Numbered from the stretch's first letter, positions 1-11,326 are shown. The stretch is DNA of 64,000 nucleotides from Luidia sarsii (GCA_949987565.1 OX465117.1:7242895-7306894); one strand, 5' to 3'. Numbers and translations: made by a program. The notes: generated from the sequence alone by a model not told the origin.

Positions 1-456
1 TAGTCAACTACATATATGTACATGTACAGGTACATATGGTATAGGGGGCCTACGATCTTTGCCGGAGTGGGGGCATCAGTCAGAAGCATACATTTACCAA
101 CATTACTTTATACAGGCAATGTACCGGTACATGTACAGTGTAAGTAGGGGAAACCCTGCAACTAGAACGGAGAAGTACATGTATCCACTATCACAACAGC
201 TTCTTCCCTCGTTCTGCCTCTCTCTGGAATTCCCTTCCTGATTCTTGCTTTTCCCCCTGCCTACGATCTTGCCCTTTCTTGTTAAAAGGAATGTTAATTC
301 CTATATCTCCAGCCTTCCTGAGTCCATCTCAATCTTCTTCTTTCTCTAGCCCTTAACCTTGAGCATTGAGTGGCTTTTCAGCCTTGTTTTGGTTGATTTT
401 GACCAAAAAAAAAAATGCACTGCTTGGATACCACTTATTATGACTAGCCTAAGATG

Positions 457-590
457 CATACATGTACATGTACATGTACAATGTACATGTACGTATGCAT
501 GTATACGTACAGTACATCATGTACATGTAAGTACTGTACAACATGTATGTATACAGTGTACACATGTACAAATGTCTGTACTGTCCATGT
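457..590. repeat. TACATG hexamer-type tract
   Basis: The stretch is dominated by the self-complementary word ACATGT and its register shifts (GTACATGTAC). Similar tracts recur at 1838-1932, 6938-7230 and 41915-42255. Because the word is its own reverse complement, both strands show the same open frames rich in Tyr, Met, His and Val; these are not genes. Confidence 0.85.
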
Positions 591-1558
591 GCGCCCATGA
601 GCTGGGGAATTGTGCCGGTTGAGGGTGAATTCCAACAAATTGTCAGCTGTGGAGCGGTTTAATCTATGCGGACAGATGCACTAGTACATCTACTGGTATG
701 TAAGTCAGACGGCCACTGGCTTGGACGTTTCCCTGACAATTAGGTGCAGACTTTGCCCAGCTCCTCCTAATTCGAGACTAACTTGATTAGGGTTGGTCAC
801 TGAGTGGCGGAGGGGGAAAGGGGGCTCGGTTTCTGCTGAAAATCTACGGATTAAAAAAGGGGGGCGGAAAAAGAAGCTAGGAAGACCAATCCTTTCATGG
901 GTTTTTCAGTTTCTAACTTTTTGAGTGAGGACAGCGTCTTAAGTGCAATTATAAGCAGAGCCAGCGAGGTCCATTGGGGGTGATGTCATTTATTGAGCAT
1001 TGTCATGGCAACCAAATATCCCAATTCAGCGCGCGCTTTGAGGGTGTGCACGCTTTGTGCTGAACCTTTGTCCGGGAAAACAGATGAATTGTTTCCGAGT
1101 TACATGTGCGATAATTGCACACAGATCTGTAAAACCCTTCACTCAAACAGATAAACATGGATGAGTGATTTTTTTTTTAAAGAATTCGGGCAGTATTTAT
1201 ATACATGTATATGGGAAGTACACTTAGAGCTAGACAAAGGCCCTACTGTACATGACTACATGTATCTCAAAGGTACACAAATGTACATGCAGGGAAAGAT
1301 TGACAAGTCAGCACCTCTAAATTCAAAAGATAAATGCAAACTTATACGTTTAGATTTTTTTTTCTACGGCGCATTCTAGTTTGTAGTAGGCCCTACTGTG
1401 GTTTGGTGGCATTGAATTATCATGTGAACTACAGAATACATTGTAACATGGTTTTATTTTAGTCTTGGAATGTCAGCTTTGAAAACATGTACACGTATAG
1501 CATGTAGAATATATTTTCTATGCCTGTATAGCTTGTACAAGTTGTAGTATGGTGACAA

Positions 1559-1564
1559 TTTATT
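1559..1564 (-). promoter_or_regulatory. Polyadenylation signal AATAAA of the SPA17-like gene
   Basis: On the minus strand AATAAA lies about 80 bases past the proposed TAA stop of the SPA17-like gene at 1643. Its distance and strand are right for a short 3' UTR, and it supports the assignment of the last exon. Confidence 0.5.
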
Positions 1565-1642
1565 ACATCAGTATAAAATTCAGATGGGATGCTGTGCATG
1601 AATCTGCGAATGATTTGTGCATAGATGAAGTTGTACATTTAA

Positions 1643-1694
1643 TTAAAGCCTGGACATCTTTCCAGGGGTGACATCCATGACAGAGAAACCACGG
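1643..1694 (-). CDS. SPA17: SPA17-like exon 4 (last, proposed)
   Basis: An acceptor TCCATTACAG precedes an in-phase (phase 2) frame of 17 residues ending ...PGKMSRL and TAA. A polyadenylation signal follows about 80 bases on. Short terminal exons are easy to mimic by chance, so this rests on phase, acceptor and AATAAA together, not on homology. Confidence 0.5.
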
Positions 1695-4600
1695 CTGTAA
1701 TGGACAATACACTCAAGGATGTACATGTATACACTGTGCATGTACATGTAGGCCTACCATCTACTTTACCACCAGTCCCACTTGCGTTCTCAATTATGCT
1801 CGTGGTTTTCATGAGAACATGATAGAGTCCACGTACAATACATGTACATGTACATGTATGTACATGTACATGTACATGTGTACACTGTACACGTGTATGT
1901 ACATGTACATGTACATGTACACTGTACATGTGCAGTTAAGATTTTGTTTGTTTTAGGTCATAAGTGGTTTTGCTTGTACATTGTACATGTGCAGTTAAGA
2001 TTTTGTTTGTTTTAGGTCTACTGGTTTTGCTTGTCAACATTTCAGAATACTCAGTCGGTTGTGATATTATGCGAGATCCCGTGGCCGCGGCATATACATG
2101 TACATGTACGGCCATGAGAATCTCAGAGTTGCGGTCACATGATCGAAGGCATGGATTATTGGGCGCTGGGTTGCAGGCGGCTGTTGCGAATTTAATCCGC
2201 CCGGCGACTCGGCCAAAGCAAAAGCCAGACCCTCGGGCTACCGCATCGCCAGTTGACCCGATGGTTCAAAGCCGAATGCTAGCTGTCCGGATCTAGAGGT
2301 GATGTCAGGGCGGACTGTTAGGCAAGTCTAATATGCTAATGAGCCTCCCTCCGGCGGATGGATTATAACACTGTAGATTCGGTTGATGCAGTATGTGCCT
2401 GTGCACTGCAAGTGGGTAAGCTGCTATGTACTGTGTGCATTGCAAATAGCCAGTAGCTCGAGGCATTCATCAGACAAGACTGGTCTTCATGGAGAGGGGA
2501 ACAGCGCCCTCTGTTGGTCAGAGGCTGCCCACTCCTCTCCCAGGAACTTGGGGCTCACGTGCAGCCGAGGGCCTTGAGTTATGGCTACGGCTGCCATTGT
2601 TGCTATGGGCTGTGGCTTGCCTGAATGCACTGATGCACCCATGATGTCCATTACCCTAGAGGCAGCCATATCCCTTTATACAGGAAGCATTTTCCCTTGT
2701 TGCGTTCTATACCAACTTTCTTTCCCCAAAATCATCCCCCATGCAAGATTCTCAAAAAAAAAAAAACACATCAAAATACAGTGCATGATATGCATGCACA
2801 CACACACACACACACACACTCCAAATAGGGTGAAAAGAGTGTACTGTTAGAATTACCCACCACCACTATCCTAGAAATGTCTATGGCAACTGACACCAAA
2901 GGCTCAAATAAGGACTTTTGGGGGCATTGTGGATGAAAAGGGGGGGGGGGTCTTTTTGATGTCGTTATTATGATAAGATTCAGTCACAGCACCTGCTACC
3001 GGTATCTACCAATGCCTAAAATGACCGATCCAGGTGCACTGGTCCAGTGCCCATTGGTCTAGTGTAGTTTGGTTCATGGAACAAATGCCTACATGTAAAT
3101 GACTGGACTGGGTCCACTGGTCTTGTGCCCATTGGTCTGATGGTGATAATTAGTCAAGTATAATGTAGTGACCACTAGCCAATAGTAACCAATAGCAAAT
3201 AGTGACCATAGGTTCGGTAATAATAATTGGTCCACTAAGACCACTAGTGTAGTCGTGAATGCCAGCCAATAGTGTCCATTGCTTCAATAGTGACCACTAG
3301 TGACCACTGGTCAAGTACATTAGTGACCACAAGTCCAGTAGTGATCATTGGTCCAGAAATGACCACTTGTCCCAGTAGTGACTGCTGGCCAATTTAGTGA
3401 CCATTGGTCCAGTACAGTGACTGCTAGCTAATAGTGACCATTGGTCCAGTAATGACTGGCCAATAGTGACCATTGGTCCAGTAATGACTGGCCAATAGTG
3501 ACCATTGGTCCAGTAATGACTGGCCAATAGTGACCATTGGTCAAGTACTGACCACAAGTCCATTGGTCCAGAAATAACCACTTGTCCCAGTAGTGACTGC
3601 TTTAATATTTAAACCAACAGTGACCATTGGTCCAGTAGTGACCAAAGTTCCAAATGACCACTAGTCCAAGTGACCATTAGTCCATCATTTATTGGTCTAA
3701 TCGTCCTTAAAACTGCTAAAAATAAACTTCCAATTTTTTTTTTTTTTAAGCCAATTGGTGTCAGTCACCCAGACCGGATTTTCATTTTCAAATGGGAGAA
3801 AAAGGAAGAGGAAAAGTACGCACTTCATAGCCGACACACGTTTCCTGGCCTCATACCCGCGGAAGTTTGTCTGTATGGTAAGGGCGGCGGCCTCAGTGGC
3901 CTCGTCGTTGGCGGCGGCGGCGTCGCCGGGCGTGGCAGCGGGCGTGGCCTCGGGCGTCGGCTGGGCGTCGGCCTGCAGTGCCTGCCTCTCCTGGTGACCA
4001 CGGACGGAGCTCTGGATGGTGACGGCGGCCGCCTGCTGCTGCGGATCGGCCACGTCGCCCACATTGGCCTTACCGCCCTGTGGTCAAAGAGAACGCAGGG
4101 CATCAAGAGGCATCCATTCGCCCATTGACCAACACACGAGCAGTACGGGGTCCATTAAGATAACCTTCATCGGGGCTCGACCTTAGCACTAGCCCGCTGG
4201 TCATTGTCTAGTAAAAACAGCTGCGCGCTAGTAAAATGACCCACTTTGCTAGCCCGGCGAACTAGTAAAAAGTAGACAGCGGTGTGGTATGGATAACCTT
4301 CATCAGGGCTCGACCTTAGCACTAGCCCGCTGGTCATTGTCTAGTAAAAACAGCTGCGCGCTAGTAAAATGACCCACTTTGCTAGCCCGGCGAACTAGTA
4401 AAAAGTAGACAGCGGTGTGGTGGCAAAAAACGATGAGGGCGGGGATGAGAAAGTAGAAACTAATATTTTGTTTTACTTTAATAACCTTGTGTTAAATTCA
4501 ATATTAGTCATACAGAGCTAGTAGAACTTGCTGTGAGCTAGCAAAAAACTCAATTTACAAGCCCGGTGGGCTGGTTAAAAAGAAACCTTAAGCGCGAGGT

Positions 4601-6660
4601 TTGCTCATGCACTATGAACATCGAAACCGTGAAAATGGGGTGAAAATGTTATTTAGCCGGGAAAAGAAAATTCACAGTGTTTTCACACCTATTTCATGGC
4701 ACACAGTTAGCCAAGTCATTTTCAAGGTGTTTTCACACATCAGTGGTCTCCAAGGCCACATTCCTGGTGGTAAATGGCTAGAGGCAATTTAAGCCGCGTC
4801 CGCACTGGACTTAATATGGGTAAACTAACCGAGCAAATGGGTAAATTGACCATTTTAAGTCCAGTGCGGACAGCCCAGGAAGTTTTCCTCCCAGGTAACT
4901 TACCCGACTCCAGTGGGTAGTTTAACCGACCAACTTCTACCCGGTTAAATTGACCAGGTCAGTTTAACCGAGTCGATAAGTCCAATCCGGACACAACGTT
5001 TCGGTAAACGACTCGGTAAAAAACCACATCCGGCGCCCCGCACGTTACGTTACTGTATGCAAGACTCGTGCCGGCGCAGGGTAACAACGTGTTTGTGTAT
5101 CTAGAGTACACACACATGTACACGAGTCGGTTAGTTTTACCGATCGTCTCGGTTAGTTTACCCGAGTCGAAAAGTCCAAGTGCGGACGCCGGGAAGATTT
5201 ACCCATTGGAATGTTACCCACAGGCTCGGTAAAAAATAAGTCCAGTGCGGACACGGCTTTAGAAACTTGTATCTGGGAGGGAGAGTTATATAACTTATAA
5301 AGACACCATACATAAAATACAGTATCTCTATGGGGGCTGGTGGTCGCTACTGATAATTGAATTAGCCATTCCCCAAGGCTGGAGCTTGCCAGATATTCAC
5401 GTTTTTTAAATATTTTGGGTGGGCCTACCATTTGGAAGCTGTGGTTGTTGTAGTAACGGTCCTCATGTGTGGCACCAATGTCTGCTGGATCAATTCCTTG
5501 CTCTGAAATTCAAACCCCAAAAAAAAGGAAAAATGAAGAAACCATTATTCCTCATTTTATGATTTTGTGCTCATACAATAAACCTAAGAAGACTAAGTTA
5601 AGTAACATTTTGTGTCATCTGATGTTTGGAGGATCCATACAGGACCCTTTCTCGGACATGTTGGAGGCAGAATGACAGGGACAAAAACACAGGGAAGTGT
5701 ATCGTACATGTACATGACTGTCGTGTAGCCAAAATTCTATAGTCCAGCTCCAGGTATGCTATTTAAACTTAACGCAGTGGCTGTTGTTACGGCAGTCATC
5801 CGTATGGTTCCCTAACTTAACAGTATTTGTCAGGATGTTTAGCTCTTGGAACCAGACTATCAGCTAATACTAATAGACTGTTCAACCAGCCTGCAATGCT
5901 GACGAAATACAATCAAGTCAGGCAACCACACGGACGACTGCCGTAACAACAGCCACTGCGTAAACTTAAAGCACCATATGCACACCTTGCAATATAATGA
6001 ACTTCAGTTTCTAGGTCTACTTAAAGTTTAATGCCTAGGGCATTCATGTAACAGCCGAGCCTCAACAAGTTCAGTTAGGCTTTTAACCCGTCTGTTATTG
6101 TGTTGTTATTAACTTGTTAATGGCAATGTTATGAATACTTATTTAAATTTTTATTCATTCATAATCAATAACATTCATTACCATTATGAATTACTACTAC
6201 TAGTAGTACTAGTACTAGTAGTAGTAGTAGTACCACTGAGTACTACTACTAGTACTACTAGGCCTATTTTTCCAAAAAAAAGTCCACGAACTTTGAGAAA
6301 GGTGCTGCTACTTGCTAGGAGTAGGATCGAAACGTCAGGCCCTCTAAATTTTGAGATTTAAAAAAGTTCATAGTAGTACTGCAAAGAAGGTTATTTTGTC
6401 CAAATGTCAGATTTTGTCAACTTTACACTACAGTGTCAGGCATTGCGTAGTCGTGTTGATGGTGGTAGATCCCCTGTGAGCTTTGTGTGCGTCTGAGCGT
6501 TTTTACCTTCTCGTATTTTGATGAGATTCTGGAAGTAGGCGGCGGCGAATTTGTAGATGTTGTCTGGCTGGTTGCGAAGCGTTTCACGGGCAAGACCTTC
6601 AAGAAGGTTCTGAAAACCCCTCGGAACTCGGAGCTTCGTGTTGGAAAACGGCACCGCCAT
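1643..6660 (-). CDS. SPA17: SPA17-like protein: RIIa docking domain plus two IQ motifs (4 exons)
   Basis: Proposed coding join on the minus strand: 6660-6507, 5502-5429, 4077-3824, 1694-1643, giving about 177 aa (human SPA17 is about 150). The N-terminus closely follows the SPA17 pattern: a PFSNT start, then RVPRGFQNLLEGLARETLR and QPDNIYKFAAAYF, which is the RIIa dimerisation/docking fold (residues ~10-50). Exon 2 continues with the family segment HEDRYYNNHSFQ. Exon 3 carries two IQ motifs, IQSSVRGHQERQ (97-108) and a textbook IQTNFRGYEARK (144-155), separated by an Ala/Pro/Thr linker. RIIa proteins bind A-kinase anchoring helices, and IQ motifs bind calmodulin; SPA17 is known from sperm fibrous sheath and cilia. 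All splice phases agree (1, 0, 2). The last exon is the least certain part. Confidence 0.85.
1838..1932. repeat. TACATG hexamer-type tract
   Basis: Near-perfect ACATGT repeat with a few substitutions. It lies just upstream of the proposed last SPA17-like exon, inside intron 3. Confidence 0.85.
2504..2517 (-). promoter_or_regulatory. CTCF-like site
   Basis: The minus strand reads CCAACAGAGGGCGC, one mismatch from the CTCF core CCASYAGRKGGCR. It is one of six such sites in the window. Confidence 0.35.
2794..2819. repeat. (CA)n microsatellite
   Basis: About twelve uninterrupted CA dinucleotides. Confidence 0.95.
3030..3690. repeat. Degenerate tandem repeat, core unit 32 bp
   Basis: Variations on TGACCATTGGTCCAGTA recur throughout. 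From about 3431 to 3545 the unit is regular at 32 bp (TGACCATTGGTCCAGTAATG then ACTGGCCAATAG). The flanks are diverged copies of the same words. It lies in SPA17-like intron 3. Confidence 0.8.
3824..4077 (-). CDS. SPA17: SPA17-like exon 3: two IQ motifs
   Basis: Acceptor TTTGACCACAG, then 254 coding bases in phase 0 and a donor GTGCGT. It encodes VTIQSSVRGHQERQ and LTIQTNFRGYEARK. The linker between them is low complexity (Ala, Pro, Thr) and very GC-rich compared with the AT-rich surroundings. Confidence 0.85.
4159..4421. repeat. Direct tandem duplication, 133-bp period
   Basis: A segment starting GATAACCTTCATC and running through TAGCACTAGCCCGCTGG and GTAGACAGCGGTGTGG is present twice in a row with almost no divergence, so the duplication is recent. 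A weaker third echo (CTAGTAGAACTTG...GCTAGCAAAAAACTC) follows at about 4516-4570. Confidence 0.85.
4605..5405. mobile_element. Foldback element copy A, interrupted by a nested MITE
   Basis: 4605-4791 matches the left part of the element at 60043-60522 (CTATGAACATC, GTGAAAATGGGGTGAAAATG, GGCTAGAGGCAATTTA). 5262-5405 continues the same element (GTATCTGGGAG, CTCTATGGGGGCTGGTGG, GGCTGGAGCTTGCCA). The middle is the separate element 4792-5258. The right end is missing. Confidence 0.75.
4792..5258. mobile_element. MITE with TIRs and 3-bp TTA target duplication (nested)
   Basis: Ends are inverted repeats starting AGCCGCGTCCGCACTGGACT (left) and AGCCGTGTCCGCACTGGACT (right, reverse strand), with further inverted TCGGTTA-type words inside. 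TTA flanks both sides (4789-4791, 5259-5261). No open frame of note: a non-autonomous DNA transposon. TSD length and sequence fit the PIF/Harbinger type (TWA), by inference. Confidence 0.75.
5429..5502 (-). CDS. SPA17: SPA17-like exon 2
   Basis: 74 bases between acceptor TGAATTTCAG and donor GTAGGC. With the leftover G of exon 1 it gives exactly 25 codons, EQGIDPADIGATHEDRYYNN and then HSFQM, the segment that follows the RIIa domain in SPA17 proteins. Confidence 0.9.
5772..5961. mobile_element. Foldback MITE, TIR ACGCAGTGGCTGTTGTTACG (copy 1)
   Basis: About 190 bp with matching inverted ends (ACGCAGTGGCTGTTGTTACG / reverse complement) and a second, partly inverted interior (TGGTTCC...TTGAACC). 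A second copy lies at 34076-34271 in the opposite internal orientation. It is in SPA17-like intron 1. Confidence 0.85.
6180..6270. repeat. TAC/TAG trinucleotide tract
   Basis: Runs of (TAC)n and (TAG)n with ACTAGT palindromes. Comparable ACTAGTAGTA patches lie at 23570-23590, 56045-56080 and 57865-57895. Confidence 0.7.
6507..6660 (-). CDS. SPA17: SPA17-like exon 1: start and RIIa domain
   Basis: ATG at 6660 (AACACGAAGC... context on the plus strand is GCACCGCCAT). It encodes MAVPFSNTKLRVPRGFQNLL and the rest of the RIIa helix pair, ending ...LIKIRE and a phase-1 donor GTAAAA. The start is chosen because it aligns exactly with the SPA17 N-terminus. Confidence 0.92.
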
Positions 6661-6861
6661 GGCTAGTTTCTGGCGGGGGGAAGCACGACTGGCGTCGGTG
6701 GACGAGAAGACAAATCACTGGGAAGCAGCACCGAGTTCAACAAAATCCCGACCAGAACTAAGTTTTCTTCGGGAAGATTTCGCGAGGAAGACAGACTGCG
6801 ATTCGGGCCGTGTGTCACTTCGAATGCGTTTACGTGGTCGCTAAGGAAGAAAAATAATCAG

Positions 6862-6876
6862 CAGCGCCCTCTATAG
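6862..6876 (-). promoter_or_regulatory. CTCF-like site near the SPA17-like promoter
   Basis: The minus strand reads CTATAGAGGGCGCTG, about 200 bases upstream of the SPA17-like start codon. It is a weaker match to the CTCF core than the other sites but shares the AGAGGGCGC half. Confidence 0.3.
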
Positions 6877-6937
6877 TTTTTACTATACGGCTGTTTTACG
6901 CGTGCTTTGTATTTTCAAGCATCAGCCGTTGAGTATT

Positions 6938-7230
6938 ATGTATACATGTACATGTACATGTACACGTACGTACACGTACAAAATTTGTACATGTATACAT
7001 GGCAAGTCAGGTACATGTCATTATGTATTCTCAATGGCTTCACGTACACCTGCACATCAATCATAACATGTGTACTGTACAAAGTCATGTACATGTACAG
7101 TACATGTACTCTTTATATGTACAAAGTCATGTACATGTATACATGTACAAAGTCATGTACATGTACATGTGTATATACTGTACTATGTGCAGTAACTTAG
7201 GCCTACATATACAGTACATGTGTGCAGTAC
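6938..7230. repeat. TACATG hexamer-type tract
   Basis: About 290 bp dominated by GTACATGTACATG with an interspersed repeat of TACAAAGTCATGTACATG (three copies at about 7078-7160). Confidence 0.85.
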
Positions 7231-7761
7231 AGCAAGTCACACTCTGCTTTTCAATTTTCAAAATAAATAGCCAATTTCTAGACGAAAAACTTTCTGTTAG
7301 AAAACGATTGCCATCCAGGACGTGTTCCTAGGAAAGAAACCCATGACGGCCGGTCATGTGGTGTTTCGACCTTTATGGAGGAGATAATCTTAATGAATAA
7401 ACCATGGAGCTATGATAAGTAGCTCCAAAGTAAACCGATGGAGTTTTGTGTAAACCAAACAAAATAAAACACCATGCGCAGATCAAACGGTTGAAACAAC
7501 CACTCTGAGATGTAATTTCGATTCAACTTTATTTCAGATTCAAGTTGTGTTACATTTACAAGATTCCCTAGGCACCCTACGTAAAAAAACAAAATAAAAT
7601 GTAAGAAATGGTGCAATTTTGCATGACGAGTAGTTTTCGAAGAAACCCCCCGACTAACATTCGAATTAAAATAAAAGCCTAAAACGACGAAAATTTAAGA
7701 GAGATGTTAAGGGATGTTTTGCTTTGCAGCTGAGACGGAGTTCGTCAGTGTCGAAATCTAT

Positions 7762-7862
7762 TGGCTACGGCTGGCAACATAACGCGAGTCTACGGGAATT
7801 GCCTGTCGCCACTACGGCAGCCGGCTTCCATAGGATCGCGTGTCATTTGGAGCCATAGCCAG
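7762..7862. mobile_element. Small foldback repeat (GGCTACGGC...GAGTCTA family)
   Basis: GGCTACGGCTGGCAACATAA and CGAGTCTACGGGAATTG face GGCTTCCATAGGATCGCGTG and GAGCCATAGCC as an imperfect hairpin. Related copies: 8226-8330, 51668-51778, 56818-56932 and 60820-60905. Confidence 0.65.
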
Positions 7863-8559
7863 CGAGATATGCCGCGGTGGTCACGGGTTTGCATGGTCAG
7901 GCGGAGAGCAACGCATTCTTTGGGTGGAAAATGGTTCTCTTTGATTGGTCGGGAGCGGTGAGACGTCACGGACACGTGACTGACCACGCTCGTCAAGTAC
8001 GCTAGCCAACTGTTACCGTTCCAAGCGCAAACAATCAAACGTGCGTGCGTGTTGCACCAGTTTGGGCGTAGTAATCACTTCTCCATTAACAATGCATCGG
8101 TCTATTAGTATTACAAACGACGCAAGAAGACAAAAAAAGACCCTATGGAATTCAAAACAGAAATGGATTTTTCACTGCATAGGCTACAGTAAATGAGCTC
8201 AAAGAAAAGGTTGCGTCCGAATTTAATGGCTACGGCTTGAAAGCACACACGAGTCTATGGAAATCGTCAACAAGCGGCTGCAGTCAGTTGCCATAGAGTT
8301 GCGTGTTACTTTCAGCCGCAACTTAAATTGTAACCTAACATGAGATAACTACATAAGAGTTGAGAGACTGAGATTTAACTTTCTCGGTGGATAAACCGTT
8401 ATAGAATCTGCTGTTTATCACTTTTTTTTTAATTGGCAAGATGATGAAAGTGTTTTGGCCTTCTACCAGGCGCGGTACAAATATCAAAATATGTTGGCAA
8501 CGGAGAAGGTATTCATGTATCATAAAGAACAAAAATGATTGAGATCAAAGAAAATTGGA

Positions 8560-8700
8560 ATGGGCACGTTTTGATCAATTATTTCAAAACAACATCGACT
8601 GGACCGAGATCACTGGTTTTGCGTACCGGCGATTTTACCATCTGAGCTATCCAGCCCTTAGATGGCGGCCTTCCCGAATAGTCAACTAGTCTTTGCCGGG
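8560..8700 (-). repeat. tRNA-derived SINE-like fragment
   Basis: The minus strand contains GGCTGGATAGCTCAGATGGT, a pol III A-box-like tRNA D-arm, followed by a GTACGCAAAACCAGTGATC arm. Sister fragments lie at 14275-14390, 33235-33350, 47860-47980, 61010-61100 and 61230-61310. Confidence 0.6.
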
Positions 8701-8883
8701 GGTGGGGGCGCCAGTCAGAAGCCACTAACTGCCATGATATCTCCAGGGATAACGCTCCCGTTTTCAGATGCAAACAACCAATATTATTGTTGTAAACCTG
8801 GTTCCAGCAGTTCTGGGACCACACAAAAGTGGATGCAGCTTTTTCAATTTAAGTCAAACAAATAAAGGAGATACTGATGATTT

Positions 8884-9381
8884 AAAGCCCTTTGACACAC
8901 CATTTGCACAAATCCAAACATCGACCTGAGAAATGTTGTTAAAGTTACTTACTCAAGTGGAAGTAAATACCAGTCTCAGACATGCTGTGAACTTTAAGCG
9001 CTTGGAATGCTGCCATTTCCATGAAAAGTGGAATTTGGTATGAATTTCAAATGGTCGTTTTAATACGACTTTTGGAGAAAACCATGCCCCTACACACCAC
9101 TTGCACAAATACAACACGGTCCATTCGCAACTCCAGACAACTGTTTCAAGATTTGCAATTTTTCGGTTTAAACCTATTGCAAATTCTGCTAGGTGCATTT
9201 TGCGATCCTCGAAGCTGACAGTCTGATGAAAAAAATAGCCAGTTTTTCACCATTTTCTCGTGACATGGTTGACGGATTGAGCTGAAACTTTCACAGGTGT
9301 GTTATTTCATTCATATGCTGGATTGGACAAAGGAAGGACGCGTTTCTAAGATCTTTACCAATGATGTGTAGGGGCTTTAAA
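8884..9381. mobile_element. MITE with TTAAAG(C/G)CC termini
   Basis: Begins TTTAAAGCCCTTTGACACAC and ends in the inverted form ATGTGTAGGGGCTTTAAA, about 500 bp. It belongs with 14950-15366, 17900-18270, 51262-51599 and 58384-58746, which share the ACATTGG-type subterminal word. Confidence 0.6.
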
Positions 9382-9465
9382 ATATTGCGATGAAAATCTA
9401 TAACTGAAAGGGGGACCCACAAAGGGAAAGGTAGTCGACTACATGTATTTGAGGAGGCATCCTAA

Positions 9466-9545
9466 GCGTTGGCTAGCTCAGCTGGTACAGCACTTATCCA
9501 GTAAACCCACAGCTAGGTTCAAATCCCACTCAGTTAATTACCCTT
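9466..9545 (+). repeat. tRNA-like sequence (SINE head or tRNA relic)
   Basis: GGCTAGCTCAGCTGGTACAG resembles a tRNA D-arm/A box and GGTTCAAATCC a T-arm/B box about 40 bases on. The acceptor stem does not pair, so this is a tRNA-derived repeat, not a working tRNA gene. Confidence 0.5.
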
Positions 9546-10079
9546 TCTTGAAAAAATAATAATTCACAATCAGTTTCTGTACTTTACGGTTTACGGTTAA
9601 GTACCCAAAAAATGTGGTAGGAATACATTTCTAAAATATTTCTACTCTTCTCCTACCAAATTTGCATGATGACTAAGTCTGAAAAAATCTACCCAAACTA
9701 CATAAAGCAGAAAAAAAATGAAAAAAAATATGAATTGTAAAATTTAAAACCAATATATTATTTGGAGTGTATTAAAATGTGTTATTAATAATAAATAAAT
9801 TATGTACATCAAATGAGGGAAAAAATAAGTAGAAAATAATTAAATCACCAAATTGATACTTTAGATTTTTTTTGCAGCCGATTCAACTTTAAACCATCAA
9901 TTGATAGCTATATTTTGGAATGTGTTCTACTACATCATAAGTGGTAGTAAAGAATAAGGCAGCCAGTGTATATAGTGTGGGTTTGAGTCTAGCCACAAGA
10001 AATGTGTAGTGCTGCTGTTCAATGGGTTAGACACTTAGCAAGGAGTTGCTTCTCTGAAAAAATGAGCAAAATGTCAACA

Positions 10080-10215
10080 GTTAGAGGGCCTGACCTTTCG
10101 ATCCTAGCAGGACCTTTCTCAAAGGTCAAAACGTCAGGCCCTCTAACTGTTCAGATTCATGTATTGCAGGTCATTTTAGTCATTGAGCAGTTTGCAACAG
10201 TTTTTTTGTATTAAA
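10080..10215 (+). repeat. Penelope-type tail motif, back-to-back copies
   Basis: GGCCTGACCTTTCGATCCTA (inverted) is followed by CTTTCTCAAAGGTCAAAACG and TCAGGCCCTCTAACTGTTCA, then TTTTAGTCATTGAGCAGTTTGCAACAG. The trailing GAGCAGTTTGCAACA segment also follows the motif at 14137 and 21870. Confidence 0.6.
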
Positions 10216-10610
10216 TTCAAGGAGTAAAATGTGTAGAAACTGTTCAGTAACAACTAGTGTCTAGAAACAACTTTGGAATAGCACTTAGCTACCTTGAACA
10301 GGGCCATTTCTCAGTACCCATGACCGCCACAGAGGGATTTTGAATAATGTGGCATTTTCAAAATGTCCTAAAAAATCAGGAGCAATAAATATCTGTGAAA
10401 AAAACCGATGAGTACACTCTGCATACAAGCTAGTCAAACCTGGTACAATGGGGTATCTGTATGTGTGGCTTTTGTCATGCTACACATTGTTTGTCCGAGC
10501 CCGAGCTGCCTGAATTGTTTTCAGCAGGCAATCGGGCAAAGCACTGCGCACTCAGTGTTTGTTATGTCTAGTAAGGCAAACCCCCATCTAATTACATTGT
10601 TTTGTAGTCT

Positions 10611-10700
10611 CAAAATTTAGTGGGCCTGACGTTTCGATCCTAGCAGGACTTTTCTCAAAGGCAGAGTGACCTTTCTCAAACATGTCAAAGGCAGAGTGAC
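10611..10700 (-). repeat. Penelope-type tail motif
   Basis: AAATTTAGTGGGCCTGACGT followed by TTCGATCCTAGCAGGAC and TTTCTCAAAGGCAG is the reverse complement of the tail at 35340-35395, with a partly duplicated end (AAAGGCAGAGTGACC twice). Confidence 0.65.
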
Positions 10701-10838
10701 CTTTTTTCAAAAGCAGTTTTGTGGTAGGCTGAAAAGAGTCTTTGTTTAAAACTTGGACAAAGGTGGTACAGAGATTCGGAGGACCGGACCCGGGGCATAG
10801 CAGCGGTCTGTAGCAAAACACTGGCAAGGCATGAATCA

Positions 10839-11326
10839 CACTGCGTTCACACTTGATCCCGCAAGGAGGATCAGATCCCGCAAGGGCGATCAAAGGGCGA
10901 TCAAAGGGCGATCAACGCAAGTGTGAATGCTTGCGCGATCAGGATCACATCCCGGGATCTGATCCTCCTTTTGGGAAGGATCAGACCCGGGTCTGATCCC
11001 GCATGCGAGATCAACATGCAAGTGTGGACGCAATACGGGATGTGATCCTGCGGTTTACAGCGACCACATCCGGCCCATGCCTGGAAAAATGCGCGAAAAC
11101 AAGACTTTGTGTACATGTATGTGTTTATGTGTTTCGCGCGTCATGGCCGTGCTGACGTTCTACTGCGCATGACTAGTGACCTACGTGGATAACCTTTGAA
11201 GAGCGTTTCCGCTGCTCAATGCGCGATCAATGCAGGATCAGGATCCAGTGTGAACGCAGCACTGGATCAGATCCTCCGTGACCGCAGGATCTGATCCTCC
11301 TTGCGGGATCAAGTGTGAACGCAGTG
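10839..11326. mobile_element. MITE with long TIRs (CACTGCGTTCACACTTGATC)
   Basis: Left end CACTGCGTTCACACTTGATC then CCGCAAGGAGGATCAGATCC; the right end is its reverse complement, so the TIRs are about 40 bp. The interior is full of GATC-rich inverted words (GGATCAGATCC, GGGATC, GGGCGATCAAA). No transposase frame. Confidence 0.8.

Noticed and set aside
3697..3823. Read-through of SPA17-like exon 3 to a stop at 3697
   Set aside because: The extension is a run of Phe/Leu, then poly-Lys from a T-tract. A donor GTGCGT right after the IQ motif and an in-phase last exon with AATAAA fit better.
9466..9545. Functional tRNA genes at 9466, 14275 and 61010
   Set aside because: They have A- and B-box-like words but no pairing acceptor stems and wrong spacing; they recur as families, so they are SINE-like.
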